Shown here piece after piece: positions 1 to 7,651 of a stretch of DNA of 64,000 bases; position 1 is the stretch's first letter, and every line of letters begins with the position of its first letter. Position numbers and translations under genes: made by a program. Source of the DNA: [Clostridium] scindens ATCC 35704 (GTDB lineage: Bacteria; Bacillota; Clostridia; Lachnospirales; Lachnospiraceae); assembly GCF_004295125.1 (NCBI RefSeq), contig NZ_CP036170.1:2041501-2105500 (forward strand), in the 5' to 3' direction. The notes under the pieces were generated by a model, which did not search any database, had not been told where the DNA came from, and saw only the letters and a program-made list of their open reading frames with translations.

Positions 1-1
1 A

Positions 2-928
2 AAAGCAAACCCGATTCTCGAATATGACGAGGATGCACTGGAGAATCTCGTTCCGATTGCGAACACTGCCCGTGATATGGGCGGGGAAGATTTGCGAGAT
101 TTCCTAGTTAAGCAGTTGAATATGTGGATGCAGTGGTCAAACGCACTGTATATCAAGGACATCAAGGAATGGAAACGATGTGCAGCATTGCGAACGCTCA
201 AGGATTTCAGAGGCTCAAAGTGCTATGTCGGAGTTGACCTGTCGTCCGGAGGCGACTTGACATCCATCGCAATCGTCATCCCGTACATGGTTGACGGTGT
301 GAAAAAGTATTTTGTGCATACTCATTCATTCATCCCTGCGAGCAGAGTGGACGAGCATATCAAGACGGACAAAGTTCCGTATGATGTATGGATTTCAAAA
401 GGTCTCGTGACAGTCACGGAGACACTGGGAGGAATAAAGACAGATTACAAGTACATCATCAAGTACCTTGAGGATTTAATCAAACAGAATGATTTGAAAC
501 CTCAACTTGTGTGTTATGACCCGCACAACGCATCTGCGTTCCTGTCAGACCTTGAGGCACTGGGATTCGATTCTGTGGCAATTACACAGACAGCAAAGGA
601 ACTCAATGACGCAACAGTTGATTTCAGACTGGAGATAAAAGCAGGAAACGTCGTGATTGAGGGAACAGAAGTCGGAAAAGGCAAGGTTGTTCCGTTCGAT
701 GAACTGCTGACGTGGTCGATTGCAAATGCAAAGACTATCTCGAACAGTTACGGTGAAATCAAAATCGACAAGGCACTCGACGAGGACAGAATCGACCCGA
801 TTGACGCAATCATCGACGCATGGAAAGCAGCAATGAAAGAGGAGTATAAGCCGGACACAAATGAGGTCGTGAATGAGTGGCTTGAAATGTATGAGAAATA
901 CATGGGGAAAGGCGGTGAGAAAGAATGA
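2..928 (+). CDS. Phage terminase large subunit (C-terminal part, cut by window edge)
   Basis: This is the nuclease-containing part of the packaging motor that cuts concatemeric phage DNA and pumps it into the prohead. The reading frame is open from base 2, so the gene starts left of the window and the ATP-binding Walker motifs are not visible. The visible part has a beta strand with an aspartate in CYVGVDLSSGGD and a later CYDPHN motif, as expected for the RNase H-like terminase nuclease fold. The next gene, portal, overlaps its stop by 4 bases (ATGA), typical of a translationally coupled packaging module. The family call is confident; the exact Pfam subfamily is not. Confidence 0.9.
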   Translation, partial: KANPILEYDEDALENLVPIANTARDMGGEDLRDFLVKQLNMWMQWSNALYIKDIKEWKRCAALRTLKDFRGSKCYVGVDLSSGGDLTSIAIVIPYMVDGVKKYFVHTHSFIPASRVDEHIKTDKVPYDVWISKGLVTVTETLGGIKTDYKYIIKYLEDLIKQNDLKPQLVCYDPHNASAFLSDLEALGFDSVAITQTAKELNDATVDFRLEIKAGNVVIEGTEVGKGKVVPFDELLTWSIANAKTISNSYGEIKIDKALDEDRIDPIDAIIDAWKAAMKEEYKPDTNEVVNEWLEMYEKYMGKGGEKE

Positions 929-2355
929 ACCCATTAAGAAAAATAGCAGACAGGTTGATGAACTGGTGGAAAGGCGAAACTGCACCGGAGGTCAGTGATT
1001 CAACGGAATTGACCGGAGGGGTGATGACGCTCAACTCACCGTCGTTCCTTGAAAGTATGGGATTGAGCAGGAAAAGAAAGACAACATCAGAGGTGACATA
1101 TTTCACATGTCTCAAGATGCTGTCGGAAACGCTTGCAAAAATGCCTATCAAATACTATCAGAGAACGGACAAGGGAATTATCGAGGCAGAGCAGACAGAC
1201 ACCTCGAAACTACTGACCAAAAGACCGAACCCGTTCATGACACCAACCGTATTTTGGAACACGGTTGAAATCAACCGGAATCATTACGGAAACGCTTATG
1301 TGTACATGAGAAAGAAATTCATCCGGAAGAAATACGGAGGAGAGGTCAAAATTCTTGACTTGTGGGTGATGCAGTCGAATTGTGTTCAGATTGTTGTGGA
1401 TGATGCAGGCATATTCGCAGGAAAAGGACGATTGTGGTATGTCTACACAGACCCGACCTCCGGCAGTCAATACGTTTTCGACACAAGCGAGGTCATGCAC
1501 TTCAAAACATCATTCAGTTTTGACGGTGTAACAGGTTTACCAGTTCAGCAGATTCTCCGTGACACGATTTCCGGAGCATCAGCGTCACAGAGATATATGA
1601 ACAGCCTATATGAGAGCGGACTGACAGCAAAAGCGACGCTTGAATATACGGGAGAGTTGAATGATAAAGCGAAAGAGGCACTTGTGAAGTCGTTCGAGGA
1701 TTTTGGCAGCGGAGCGAGGAACACAGGAAAAATCATTCCCGTACCGTTAGGGATGAAACTGACACCACTCGACATCAAATTGTCAGATTCACAGTTCTTT
1801 GAATTGAAAAAATACACTGCATTGCAGATCGCAGCAGCGTTCGGTGTGAAACCGAATCAAATCAACGACTATTCAAAGTCGTCCTATGCGAACAGTGAGT
1901 TGCAGCAGTTGTCTTTTTACGTTGATACAGAACTGTTCGTCATCAAGCAGTATGAGGAAGAAATCAACTATAAAATGCTGACGGACGAGGAACAGGATGA
2001 CGGTTTTTATTACAAATACAATGAAAAAGTTCTTTTCCGGACAGATTCAAAGACACAAATGGAATATCTGAAAAACGGTGTCAGTGGCTCAATCATGAAA
2101 CCGAATGAGGCACGACGCAAACTTGACCTCCCCGATGGAGAGGGTGGCGACACTTTACTTGCAAATGGCAGCATCGTTCCGCTGACAATGGCAGGAGCAG
2201 CATATCAGAAAGGTCAAATCGAGCAAGAGGAGACCGAAAAACCGGAGCAACCGGAGGAAGAAACAGAGCCGGACACAGAGCAGCCGGACACAACAGGACA
2301 ACCGGACGAAACCGACGAGGCAGAGGACGAGGAAGAACAGGAGGGAGGTGAATAA
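925..2355 (+). CDS. Phage portal protein (HK97 family)
   Basis: The 476-residue protein should form the dodecameric portal at one capsid vertex through which DNA enters and leaves. Length and order (terminase, portal, ClpP-like protease, capsid) match HK97-type head modules. Recognisable portal sequence includes the ITALQIAAAFGVKPNQIND-like segment around residues 295-315. The last 50 residues are a very acidic tail rich in Glu, Pro and Asp, which is common in portals and may be disordered. The start overlaps the terminase stop. Confidence is high from family resemblance and context together. Confidence 0.93.
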   Translation: MNPLRKIADRLMNWWKGETAPEVSDSTELTGGVMTLNSPSFLESMGLSRKRKTTSEVTYFTCLKMLSETLAKMPIKYYQRTDKGIIEAEQTDTSKLLTKRPNPFMTPTVFWNTVEINRNHYGNAYVYMRKKFIRKKYGGEVKILDLWVMQSNCVQIVVDDAGIFAGKGRLWYVYTDPTSGSQYVFDTSEVMHFKTSFSFDGVTGLPVQQILRDTISGASASQRYMNSLYESGLTAKATLEYTGELNDKAKEALVKSFEDFGSGARNTGKIIPVPLGMKLTPLDIKLSDSQFFELKKYTALQIAAAFGVKPNQINDYSKSSYANSELQQLSFYVDTELFVIKQYEEEINYKMLTDEEQDDGFYYKYNEKVLFRTDSKTQMEYLKNGVSGSIMKPNEARRKLDLPDGEGGDTLLANGSIVPLTMAGAAYQKGQIEQEETEKPEQPEEETEPDTEQPDTTGQPDETDEAEDEEEQEGGE

Positions 2356-2357
2356 TC

Positions 2358-3185
2358 ATGGCAAAGAAAAGACGTTTTGATTTCACAAAAAAGAATAAAC
2401 GCAGCGGAAAAGTTGAAAATGTCGGCTATTTGGATTTGGAACAGGACGAGGAACAGAGCAGATGTTCCTTGTATTTCTACGGTGACATTGTATCGGCAAC
2501 ATGGGAATCCATGTGGTTCGAGGAGGACAGATGCCCGCAGGACATCGCAGATTTCCTCAACCAGTTGGATGGATATGAGGACATCGACATCTATTTCAAT
2601 TCCGGTGGCGGTGATGTATTCGCAGGACTGGCAATCTATAACCAGTTGAAACGATACTCCGGACACAAAGTCGGATATGTTGATGGAATGGCTGCGTCAA
2701 TCGCATCTGTCATCATGTTCGCATGTGATGAACTGCATTTTGCGACAGGAGCACAGGCGATGATTCACAAGCCTTTATGTATGGCATGGGGCAACGCAGA
2801 CGATTTCAAAGAGGTCATCAAACAACTTGATTTATGCGAGGATTCAATTCTCGACGTTTACGAGGAACACTTGAAAGAGGGTGTGACGAGAGACAAAATC
2901 AAGTCTTTCATGGCGAAAGAAAAGTGGTTCAGCGGTGCAGAACTGGCAGAGTATTTCGACGTTTTGATTGATGAAAAGGCAGCAGTCGCAGCGTGTGCAT
3001 CAGATTATTTTGAAAAATACAACCATGTTCCGGAGAGCATCAAAGGAACAGCCACAAAGGACATTGTCGATGCGGTACTTGCGGAACTGGAGAACCGGAG
3101 CAATGCAGCAGCAGAGGCAGAAAGAAAGAGAATCGAGGAAGAAAAGCAGGAAATTCTTGCAGACCTCGACATGTATGGATTTTAA
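2358..3185 (+). CDS. ClpP-like prohead maturation protease
   Basis: This is a S14 (ClpP-like) serine protease that should cleave the capsid scaffold domain during head maturation. The nucleophile serine is in GMAAS (about residue 114) and the catalytic histidine in MIHKP (about residue 137); the SGGGDVFAG oxyanion-type loop precedes them. At 275 residues it is longer than housekeeping ClpP, with a basic N-terminus and a charged C-terminal helix rich in Glu, Arg and Lys that could bind scaffold. It lies 2 bases after portal and 19 bases before capsid, the canonical order. Confidence 0.93.
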   Translation: MAKKRRFDFTKKNKRSGKVENVGYLDLEQDEEQSRCSLYFYGDIVSATWESMWFEEDRCPQDIADFLNQLDGYEDIDIYFNSGGGDVFAGLAIYNQLKRYSGHKVGYVDGMAASIASVIMFACDELHFATGAQAMIHKPLCMAWGNADDFKEVIKQLDLCEDSILDVYEEHLKEGVTRDKIKSFMAKEKWFSGAELAEYFDVLIDEKAAVAACASDYFEKYNHVPESIKGTATKDIVDAVLAELENRSNAAAEAERKRIEEEKQEILADLDMYGF

Positions 3186-3204
3186 GAAAGAGAGGACATG
3201 ATTC

Positions 3205-4572
3205 ATGAACAAGGAAATGCAGAAACTGTTGAAAGCAATCAACGACAAAAAGAATGAGGTCAAGAGCCTTGTGAAAGATGGAAAACTCGACAAGGCAAGG
3301 GCAGCAAAAGATGAACTCAAAGAGTTACAGGAAAAGTTTGACCTCCTGTTTGATTTGGACGAGGAGGAACATGAGGAGATCGAGGACAAGGTGGCGACGG
3401 GAGCAGCAAAGACCATCGGGGGAAAAGCGGACAAGAAAAACCTCGTGAAAGCGTTCGTCAATATCGTCAAGTGTGGATTCTTAAAGAGAGAACCGGACGA
3501 GGGAGATGTCAAGGTGTACAAGGATGCGTTAAGCACAGACACCACAAAGGGAGACGATGATGAAATGGGAATCGGTGTCACCGTTCCGGAGGACATCAGA
3601 ACAGACATCATCGAGTTAAGACGTTCAGAGGATAATCTGGAGCAGTATGTCAATGTTGAGGGAGTAACCACAAAGAGCGGTTCGAGAAACATTGAGGTCG
3701 ATGCAGATTCCACCCCGTTTGATAATGTGGACGAGGAGGCAGATTTCCCCGACATGGATGAGCCGAAGTTCAAAAAGATTATGTATGCAATCAAGAAAAA
3801 GGGTGGCATCTTAAAAATCACCGCAGAACTGTTTGAGGACACCGCAGCCAATGTCATGGCATACATCAACAAGTGGATTGCCAAGAAAACAAAGGCGACG
3901 AGAAATGCGATGATTCTCAAGGTTGCGGACGAGATGACAAAGGGGAAAGAGGTTGTGATTTCCACAATCGACAGTCTCAAGGACGTGTTCAATGTGGGTC
4001 TCGACCCTGCTATTACAACAGGAGCAATGGTCATCGCAAATCAGAACGGGTACAACTACCTCGACAAGTTAAAGGATAAGGACGGAAAGTACATTTTGCA
4101 GCCGAATCCTACACAGCCGACACAGATGATGTTGTTCGGTAAATATCCGATTGTCAAGGTGTCAAACAGGACTGTGAAATCTGAACCTGTGTACTCACCT
4201 GCGTTCACAATCTCCGGTAGCAAATTAGCAATCGACGGAACAACCACAGCAATCGACGCATCCGCAACGTCCGACGTGACAGCATGGAAAGTCGTGAAAG
4301 GAAAGTATGTTGTAACTTGCAAAGGACAGGAGCAGGAAACGACAGTCGATGCAAAGGTGTCCGCATACAAGCATCCTGTGTATATGGGCGACTTAAAAGA
4401 GGCTATCACATTATTTGACAGAAATGTCATCACCATCGACATGAACGACAAGGCAGCAGGTTTGTGGGAGAAAGACATGACCGGAATCAAGGTTCGTGAC
4501 CGTTTCGATGTGCAGCCTGTTGATGATGGAGCAATCATCAAAGGCAACATCACGGAAGTTGTGCAGGGATAA
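3205..4572 (+). CDS. Major capsid protein (HK97 fold) with N-terminal scaffold and an inserted domain
   Basis: The 455-residue protein matches HK97-type capsid subunits. Residues 1 to about 110 are charged and helical, as in the delta/scaffold domain removed by the upstream protease. The conserved core follows, including GIGVTVPEDIRTDII and, near the end, YMGDLKEAITLFDRN. Between about residues 333 and 388 there is an extra Ser/Thr/Val-rich beta-type segment, placed where most family members run directly into the YMGDL strand. It may be an Ig-like or other surface domain; this is an inference. The start has an AGAGAGG-type ribosome site. Confidence 0.93.
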   Translation: MNKEMQKLLKAINDKKNEVKSLVKDGKLDKARAAKDELKELQEKFDLLFDLDEEEHEEIEDKVATGAAKTIGGKADKKNLVKAFVNIVKCGFLKREPDEGDVKVYKDALSTDTTKGDDDEMGIGVTVPEDIRTDIIELRRSEDNLEQYVNVEGVTTKSGSRNIEVDADSTPFDNVDEEADFPDMDEPKFKKIMYAIKKKGGILKITAELFEDTAANVMAYINKWIAKKTKATRNAMILKVADEMTKGKEVVISTIDSLKDVFNVGLDPAITTGAMVIANQNGYNYLDKLKDKDGKYILQPNPTQPTQMMLFGKYPIVKVSNRTVKSEPVYSPAFTISGSKLAIDGTTTAIDASATSDVTAWKVVKGKYVVTCKGQEQETTVDAKVSAYKHPVYMGDLKEAITLFDRNVITIDMNDKAAGLWEKDMTGIKVRDRFDVQPVDDGAIIKGNITEVVQG

Positions 4573-4581
4573 GAAATGCAG

Positions 4582-4603
4582 CAGGGCGGGAACACCCGCC
4601 CTG
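4582..4603 (+). terminator. GC-rich hairpin after the capsid gene (attenuator or mRNA stabiliser)
   Basis: A perfect 9-bp stem (CAGGGCGGG with CCCGCCCTG) with the 4-base loop AACA sits between the capsid stop and the connector gene. It lacks a T run, so it is not a classical intrinsic terminator. Its place right after the most highly expressed structural gene suggests partial termination or protection of the capsid mRNA 3' end. Confidence 0.5.
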
Positions 4604-4625
4604 TGATTGAAAGCAGGTGAATGAA

Positions 4626-4937
4626 ATGACGGACGAGGAAAAGAAAGAGTATAGAGACAAACTGGTTGAGGACTGCATGAAATACAATCACATCGACTAT
4701 GACGACGACAAGGACATTGTCGAGACTATGGTTGAGGCGATTGCATCAGAGGAGTTGATGGAACTGATTCCGAATTTCGACCCATACAATTTGACCGCCC
4801 GTCAGAGATTGCTTGTATATTCTTTCGTCAAGGAATTGTATGACCACAGGGAGAAGTATCAGAACGGTACACAGCAACTCACAAATGCGGTCTCAACCAT
4901 GCTACTCAATGAAAAGTATGGAGGGAGCAGTGAATGA
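4626..4937 (+). CDS. Head-tail connector protein (gp6/gp15-like)
   Basis: A small acidic helical protein of 103 residues located between capsid and the head-closure gene, where HK97-type phages encode the adaptor that attaches below the portal. The ATG at 4626 is preferred over an in-frame GTG at 4617 because AGGTGA (4615-4620) lies 5 bases upstream of it and overlaps the GTG. The call rests on size, helical character and gene order; sequence motifs alone are weak. Confidence 0.75.
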   Translation: MTDEEKKEYRDKLVEDCMKYNHIDYDDDKDIVETMVEAIASEELMELIPNFDPYNLTARQRLLVYSFVKELYDHREKYQNGTQQLTNAVSTMLLNEKYGGSSE

Positions 4938-5251
4938 CCGGACGGGTGAAAATAATCAGAGTGACCACAGAAATCAAGGCGGGCAGGAAAGAACCGACCA
5001 CAGAGGTGTTTTATGAGTGTTGGTGCGATGTTCAGAGTTTGGGAACAAATGAGAAATACACAGCACTGCAAGCAGGTCTTGAGAACACCATTGTTTTCAA
5101 GGTTCGGAATTGCAAGCGGATGAAAGAGGTCAGAAAGAAAATGAAAGAGTTCTATGCAGAGTATGACGGAACACGATTCGACATCTATGATGCATCACCG
5201 ATGTTCACAGATAACGGATGGGTGCTTGTGAAATGTCGTGCGGTTGCATAG
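4934..5251 (+). CDS. Phage head-tail joining / head closure protein
   Basis: A 105-residue, mostly beta protein overlapping the connector gene by 4 bases. The pattern of short strands ending in RFDIYDASPMFTDNGWVLVKCRAV is like the head-tail joining family (SPP1 gp16-like) that plugs the portal until the tail docks. Position third after capsid supports this. Confidence 0.75.
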   Translation: MTGRVKIIRVTTEIKAGRKEPTTEVFYECWCDVQSLGTNEKYTALQAGLENTIVFKVRNCKRMKEVRKKMKEFYAEYDGTRFDIYDASPMFTDNGWVLVKCRAVA

Positions 5252-5280
5252 GTGTCACATTCTGACACGGAGGTGAGGAC

Positions 5281-5736
5281 ATGAAAATTGACATGGAGTT
5301 CAAAGGACTGGAGGAACTGGTGAAAGCGTTTGAAAGTGCTGCATCGGATGAAGATATTGCACAGGTAAATAAAACGATCGCTGAAAAAGGCGAACCAGTT
5401 GTACAGAGAATCATGTCCGGAAAAATCCCAAAATCAAAGGACATCAAAAAAAGTGGGCGAGGGTTCGGTTCAAAATCATCAGTGTCCGCACATGCAGCAG
5501 ATGAAATCCCTATCGGGAAAGTAAAGGTGAACGGTACGGGAGCGACAGCAGATGTCGGATGGGAAAAGAACACACAGGACGAGGGCGGTCATTTCTACGT
5601 CCGTTTTATTAACTGGGGAACGATTTACAGACCGCCACAAGAGTTCATATATGCAACAGGCAGGGAGGCAGATGCAGAACTGCAAAAGATAGCAGAACAG
5701 GAATATCAAGCGTATTTAGACAGGACAGTGGGGTGA
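5281..5736 (+). CDS. HK97 gp10-like tail completion protein
   Basis: A 151-residue protein starting with the typical MEFKGLEELVKAFE segment of the HK97-gp10 family and containing the conserved FYVRFINWGTIYRPPQEF region near residues 103-120. Members act at the head-tail interface or tail terminus. A good ribosome site (GGAGGTGAGGAC) lies before the ATG. It precedes the tail terminator-type gene as in other siphoviruses. Confidence 0.82.
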   Translation: MKIDMEFKGLEELVKAFESAASDEDIAQVNKTIAEKGEPVVQRIMSGKIPKSKDIKKSGRGFGSKSSVSAHAADEIPIGKVKVNGTGATADVGWEKNTQDEGGHFYVRFINWGTIYRPPQEFIYATGREADAELQKIAEQEYQAYLDRTVG

Positions 5737-5741
5737 TAAGC

Positions 5742-6110
5742 ATGGACAGCAGTCCGGACATCATAAAAGACGCATCAGACGCACTCAAGCCGATAGAGGA
5801 CAGAGGAATCACTGTGATGCAGGGGTGGTATGACAAAGACCTCAACAAATGTCATGTGACATTGTGGGATTTGGGCGAAACCGATGACAATTTTTCGGAT
5901 GATGATGCGGAGGGAGTGACACTTTCTTTGCAAGTCACCATTTTCTCAAAGGAGGACGAGGTGGAACTGGCAAGGGAAATCAAGTCTCTCATGAAAGAGA
6001 ATGGGTTCTCATTCGAGGGGAGAAACGGAGACGATTCAAAACCGGAGGATGGAATCTATATGAAAGCACAGCGATTCACAAAATATTATGAAAGCGAGGA
6101 AAAATCATGA
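5742..6110 (+). CDS. Tail terminator-like / minor structural protein
   Basis: A 122-residue protein between the gp10-like gene and the tail tube gene, where tail terminator (gpU-like, DUF3168-like) genes sit. The ATG at 5742 is preferred over an in-frame GTG at 5733, because GGGTGA (5731-5736) gives a 5-base spacer to it. The stretch GVTLSLQVTIFSKEDEVELAREIKSLM (in parts) has the strand-helix pattern seen in terminator proteins. The call is mostly positional. Confidence 0.6.
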   Translation: MDSSPDIIKDASDALKPIEDRGITVMQGWYDKDLNKCHVTLWDLGETDDNFSDDDAEGVTLSLQVTIFSKEDEVELAREIKSLMKENGFSFEGRNGDDSKPEDGIYMKAQRFTKYYESEEKS

Positions 6111-6742
6111 GCGAAACAGTAACACAGGTAAATGAAACCACACAGCAGATTGTAAGGAGTAGAACTTGCGGTCTGAAAGATTTCTACATCGCACTGGTGC
6201 AGAGCAATACTGCAACAGCATACACAGCCGGAACTCCGGTGAAATTAGCGAGAGCAATCAAAGCGAAAATTGATGAAAAGTGGACAAGTGAGAAAATCTA
6301 CTCCGACGATAACACCGAGGAGGTCATCACCTCATACGAGGGAACAGATGTCGAACTGGAGATCAATGCTCTTGCACCGCAGGACAGAGTGATTCTGTTC
6401 GGGCAGTTGTACGAGAAAGGATTCTTGAGAAAGTCATCTGACGACAGAGCACCGGAGGTCGCTGTCGGATGGAGAGAAAGAAAACTCAACGGAAAATATG
6501 AGTTCAAGTGGCTTTATGTCGGAAAGTTTGCAGAGGGTATCAGCGAGGAGGCAAGCACTAAAGAGGGAAAACTGTCACCTACAACCAAGAGCATCAAGGG
6601 CAGTTTCTACGAGCGTAGCATCGACAATCTGTATGAGGTATCTGTTGATGAATCCAACCTTGTAGCAGAGGACACGGATGCAGCAACAGCAATCAAAGAC
6701 TGGTTCTCAAAAGTGCAGGAAGCACCGGACGCAGCAGCGTAA
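6107..6742 (+). CDS. Major tail tube protein
   Basis: A 211-residue protein placed directly before the tail chaperone pair, the standard position of the siphovirus tail tube gene. It is beta-rich with repeated Lys/Glu strands and a KLSPTTKSIKGSFYERS segment seen in the phi13-type major tail family. It overlaps the previous stop by 4 bases. It should polymerise around the tape measure to form the tail tube. Confidence 0.82.
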   Translation: MSETVTQVNETTQQIVRSRTCGLKDFYIALVQSNTATAYTAGTPVKLARAIKAKIDEKWTSEKIYSDDNTEEVITSYEGTDVELEINALAPQDRVILFGQLYEKGFLRKSSDDRAPEVAVGWRERKLNGKYEFKWLYVGKFAEGISEEASTKEGKLSPTTKSIKGSFYERSIDNLYEVSVDESNLVAEDTDAATAIKDWFSKVQEAPDAAA

Positions 6743-6774
6743 AACAAGAGAGGATATAACAGGAGGATAATTCA

Positions 6775-7110
6775 ATGAATAGAAAAATCATCGTGAATCA
6801 TAAAGAGTTCAAAATGGAGAAAATGTCTGCGGACACATACATGGAATATCTCGAACTTGCAGAACAGATTGACGCTGCGACATCCGAGAGAGCGTCAAAG
6901 AGATACTCACGACAGGAAATTGAGGCAATGATGTTGTTCATCTGCAAAGCATACGGAAATCAGTTCACGGTTGACGAGTTAAAGGATGCAGAGAACGGAC
7001 TGGATGCAGCAGGAATCGTCATCGAGTTCAACATGATTGACATGGGAATCGCAGAGGAAATGAACAAGAGAATGGACAAGATGATGAAAAATTTTCAGAG
7101 TGGCAAGTGA
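6775..7110 (+). CDS. Tail assembly chaperone (gpG-like)
   Basis: A 111-residue helical protein with an AGGAGG ribosome site, located between tail tube and tape measure. It corresponds to the G protein of the lambda-type G/GT chaperone pair that keeps the tape measure soluble and recruits tail tube subunits. Its 3' end carries the slippery heptamer A AAT TTT (7089-7095), and the following frame continues without a stop, so a minority product of about 285 residues fused to the next ORF is expected. Confidence 0.8.
   Translation: MNRKIIVNHKEFKMEKMSADTYMEYLELAEQIDAATSERASKRYSRQEIEAMMLFICKAYGNQFTVDELKDAENGLDAAGIVIEFNMIDMGIAEEMNKRMDKMMKNFQSGK
7089..7095 (+). promoter_or_regulatory. Programmed -1 ribosomal frameshift site
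   Basis: In the frame of the upstream gene the codons read A AAT TTT C, a classic X XXY YYZ heptamer. A -1 slip after TTT leads into TCA GAG TGG CAA GTG ATT and then the whole downstream ORF with no stop. The gene stops only 4 codons later if no slip occurs (TGA 7108-7110). Position and geometry match the G/GT frameshift of siphoviruses. Confidence 0.75.
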
Positions 7111-7631
7111 TTCCGGAAATAACAATCACTTGCAGCACAGGAAAAGTATTCATCAACAACGTAACGGTTGAGCAGTACAAGAAATATGCTGCACTCATGG
7201 AGAAAAACGGTTCGGACAAAATAACGGATGCACTGTTTTTCAACAAAAGAATTATTCAAGAGATATTCGGGAACAGGATGTCTCTCGATGAACTGGGTGA
7301 GGTGGATGTTATTGAATTTCTGACAGCATCAAAGGGGATTCATTTCATCATGCAGGATATTGTTTCAGATGCGTTGCTGAACATTGTCGAGGCAGAGCCA
7401 ATCGAAAGAGAGGCATCTGCGTTCGACGAATATGACCGTGAGAATGGGTATGAGGACGAGGAGCAGGAAGAACAGAACACATGGAAGATATGCGGAGAAA
7501 TCGTTGACCGTGTGACAAAAATTGCGATTCGGCTCATGCGGGAATCATACGGGCAGTGCATGAAAGAAAATATCATTGAACTGCTGAAATATCTGAAATT
7601 TGAACTTGAAACGGTGAACGAGAACACATAG
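7107..7631 (+). CDS. Tail assembly chaperone T domain (gpGT, expressed by frameshift)
   Basis: This frame encodes 174 residues that are most likely made only as the C-terminal half of a gpGT fusion reached by -1 frameshifting at 7089-7095. An independent start would need the GTG at 7107, which overlaps the previous stop and has no good ribosome site. The acidic middle (EDEEQEEQNTW) and position before the tape measure fit the T domain, which binds the tape measure protein. Confidence 0.72.
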   Translation: MIPEITITCSTGKVFINNVTVEQYKKYAALMEKNGSDKITDALFFNKRIIQEIFGNRMSLDELGEVDVIEFLTASKGIHFIMQDIVSDALLNIVEAEPIEREASAFDEYDRENGYEDEEQEEQNTWKICGEIVDRVTKIAIRLMRESYGQCMKENIIELLKYLKFELETVNENT

Positions 7632-7651
7632 CACAGATAGGAGGAGAACCG

